Positions 4,512 to 5,748 of a stretch of DNA of 5,748 nucleotides are shown here, in pieces. The stretch's first letter is position 1. Each line of letters begins with the position of its first letter. The position numbers and the translations under genes were made by a program. The stretch spans positions 1 to 5,748 of the forward strand of contig CALFGH010000050.1 of NCBI GenBank assembly GCA_937958315.1, read 5' to 3'. The notes beneath the pieces are model-generated. The model did no database searches, had not been told where the DNA came from, and was given only the letters and a program-made list of their open reading frames with translations. Origin of the DNA: an uncultured Collinsella sp. (GTDB lineage: Bacteria > Actinomycetota > Coriobacteriia > Coriobacteriales > Coriobacteriaceae).

Positions 4512-5489
4512 ATGTACCAGACGCGTAAGATCGGTGTGGTCGGCCAGGGCCACGTAGGAGCACATATCGCCAACAGCCTACTTATGCAGGGCATTGCCGA
4601 TGAGCTGTACCTGTGCGATATCAACGAGGCCAAGGTGACGTCAGAGGTCCAGGACCTGCGCGACTCCCTTTCGTTTGTCCCGTACAACACCAAGATCGTC
4701 AACTGCTACGACCACTACGAGGAGCTGGCCTGCTGCGACGTTATCGTCAACGCCGCCGGCAAGGTCGCGCTGGCCGCCGGCAACCGTGACGGCGAGCTGT
4801 TCTTTACCACCGATGCCGCCCGCACCTTTGCCAAGCGCATCGTCGACGCCGGCTTTGACGGCATCTTCGTGAGCATCTCCAACCCCTGCGACGTCGTGTG
4901 CACCGAGTTGTGGCACCTGACCGGCTACGATCCCAAGAAGATCATCGGCTCGGGCTGCGGCCTGGACTCCGCCCGCCTGCGAACCGAGATCTCCAAGAAG
5001 GTCGGTGTGAGCCCCAAGTCCATCGACGCCTATATGATCGGCGAGCACGGCTTTAGCCAGCTTGCAGCCTTTAAGGCCGCGACCATCGCCGGCAAGAGCC
5101 TTAACGAGCTTCAGGCCGAGAACCCCGACAAGTACGCCTTCGACCACATGGAGGTCGAGGAGCTTGCACGCAAGGGCGGCTATGTGACCTACCAGGGCAA
5201 GCAGTGCACCGAGTACGCCGTCGCCAACTCCGCCGCGCGCGTCTGCGCCGCTGTGCTTCACAACGAGCACGCCGTGCTTTCCGCCTCCACGCTTATGACC
5301 GGCCAGTATGGCGAGGAGGGCATCTTCACCTCCCTGCCGTGCGTGATCGGCGCCGAGGGCGTCGAGGAGGTCTACACGCTGGACCTGTCCGAATACGAGC
5401 TCGAGGGCTTCCACAAGAGCTGCCAGCACATTCGCGACAACATCGCCCAGCTCGACTGGTGGGACGCCGAGGCTTACGACGCCAAGTAA
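4512..5489 (+). CDS. L-lactate / L-2-hydroxyisocaproate-type dehydrogenase
   Basis: A 325-residue NAD-dependent cytoplasmic enzyme of the LDH/MDH superfamily, interconverting a 2-oxoacid and its L-2-hydroxyacid and so reoxidising NADH. Visible features: Rossmann loop GQGHVGAH (11-18), D36 ending the second strand (NAD preference), N124 in SISNP, D152 and R155 in GLDSARLR, and the catalytic histidine H179 in IGEHG. The substrate loop (AAGKVALAAGNRDGELFF, 81-98) lacks the usual QKPGETR form and is shorter; R92 probably replaces the mobile-loop arginine. ARKGGYVTYQGK (219-230) and the loop resemble L-2-hydroxyisocaproate dehydrogenase more than classical lactate dehydrogenase, so the substrate may be a branched or larger oxoacid. 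AGGA at 4501-4504 supports the ATG at 4512; the frame is open upstream but codes nothing plausible. Codon bias is strong, suggesting high expression. Single-gene unit. Confidence 0.88.
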   Translation: MYQTRKIGVVGQGHVGAHIANSLLMQGIADELYLCDINEAKVTSEVQDLRDSLSFVPYNTKIVNCYDHYEELACCDVIVNAAGKVALAAGNRDGELFFTTDAARTFAKRIVDAGFDGIFVSISNPCDVVCTELWHLTGYDPKKIIGSGCGLDSARLRTEISKKVGVSPKSIDAYMIGEHGFSQLAAFKAATIAGKSLNELQAENPDKYAFDHMEVEELARKGGYVTYQGKQCTEYAVANSAARVCAAVLHNEHAVLSASTLMTGQYGEEGIFTSLPCVIGAEGVEEVYTLDLSEYELEGFHKSCQHIRDNIAQLDWWDAEAYDAK

Positions 5490-5531
5490 GCGTCGGTTGC
5501 CGCGACACCTCGTGAATCTAAGCGCAATACC

Positions 5532-5572
5532 AAGCGGGCTGCGTCGGAAATCCCCGGCGCGGCCCGCTTTTT
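5532..5572 (+). terminator. Rho-independent terminator of the dehydrogenase gene
   Basis: The arms 5532-5547 and 5554-5569 pair over 16 bp (AAGCGGGC with GCCCGCTT outside; two G-T wobbles inside), with a 6-nt loop and a run of five T residues (5568-5572). It starts 43 bases after the stop codon. The minus-strand reading lacks a T tract, so it serves mainly the + strand gene. Confidence 0.9.
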
Positions 5573-5621
5573 GACTCACACGGCACGCTTGCGAATCGAA
5601 AGTGAATACTTTTCCCGGTAC

Positions 5622-5748
5622 CTAGTACTGCTCGATGCCCATGTAGCGACGAACCTCGGGGCTGTGGTCAAACACCTTACCGCGGGCGGCGCGCAGCTCG
5701 CAGCTCATCGCATAGAAGAAGATCGGCTCCAGGAACGAACGCACGCTG
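5622..5748 (-). CDS. 3' end of a probable SIS-domain sugar-phosphate protein (partial)
   Basis: Read on the minus strand from the right edge, the frame gives 41 residues ending at a TAG (5622-5624). The fragment contains FLEPIFFYAMSCELRAARGK and ends SPEVRRYMGIEQY. The closing RRYMG-(K/I)-xx(Y/W) pattern with a preceding helix resembles the C-terminus of SIS-domain isomerase/deglycase proteins of the FrlB/GlmS-like group, which act on amino-sugar or fructosamine phosphates. That assignment is from memory of the C-terminal pattern only; most of the gene lies outside the window. It converges on the dehydrogenase gene. Confidence 0.55.
   Translation of the reverse strand, partial: SVRSFLEPIFFYAMSCELRAARGKVFDHSPEVRRYMGIEQY

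Noticed and set aside
4641..5579. Long open frame on the - strand (312 codons)
   Set aside because: Antisense shadow of the dehydrogenase gene; low-complexity G/V/L/A/D translation, and it runs through the terminator at 5532-5572.

Overview
The window reads as a high-GC chromosomal segment from a gut Actinomycetota bacterium, most likely class Coriobacteriia (Collinsella-like). This placement is an inference from base composition, the strong GCC/GGC/AAG/GAG/ATC codon bias of the dehydrogenase gene, the mix of anaerobe-type metabolic genes and the many extragenic hairpin repeats. No rRNA or tRNA is present to confirm it.

Layout, left to right. (1) The 3' end of an unidentified + strand gene stops at 128 and is followed by a strong stem-loop terminator. 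(2) A 325-base gene-free stretch (129-453) holds three separate hairpin repeats and then a well-formed promoter overlapped by two tandem dyad-like boxes. (3) A type II toxin-antitoxin pair of HicA/HicB type (454-1039) has overlapping genes and is visibly less GC-rich than its surroundings. (4) A 5-formyltetrahydrofolate cyclo-ligase gene (1186-1782, +). (5) A hairpin-plus-direct-repeat element (1807-1930). (6) A convergent gene (1958-2920, -) encodes an AbiEi-like N-terminal region joined to a C-terminal DUF559/Vsr-like PD-(D/E)XK-type region. (7) A 453-base gene-free stretch (2921-3373) holds that gene's leader, a 13-bp direct repeat and a second copy of the hairpin element in the same orientation. 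(8) metA (3374-4300, -), homoserine O-acyltransferase, predicted to use acetyl-CoA. (9) A divergent intergenic region with a second copy of the hairpin family found at 134-172. (10) An L-lactate/L-2-hydroxyisocaproate-type dehydrogenase (4512-5489, +) with its own promoter and terminator. (11) The 3' end of a convergent gene that looks like a SIS-domain sugar-phosphate enzyme (5622-5748, -).

Functionally this is core metabolism (one-carbon folate recycling, methionine entry, 2-hydroxyacid/NADH redox) interrupted by accessory cargo: a HicAB toxin-antitoxin pair and a stand-alone AbiEi/nuclease-fold protein. The most noteworthy signals are the two direct-orientation repeat elements bracketing the AbiEi-like gene, a tandem LexA-like operator on the hicAB promoter, and at least three families of intergenic hairpin repeats within 5.7 kb. 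No wholly new multi-gene system is evident.
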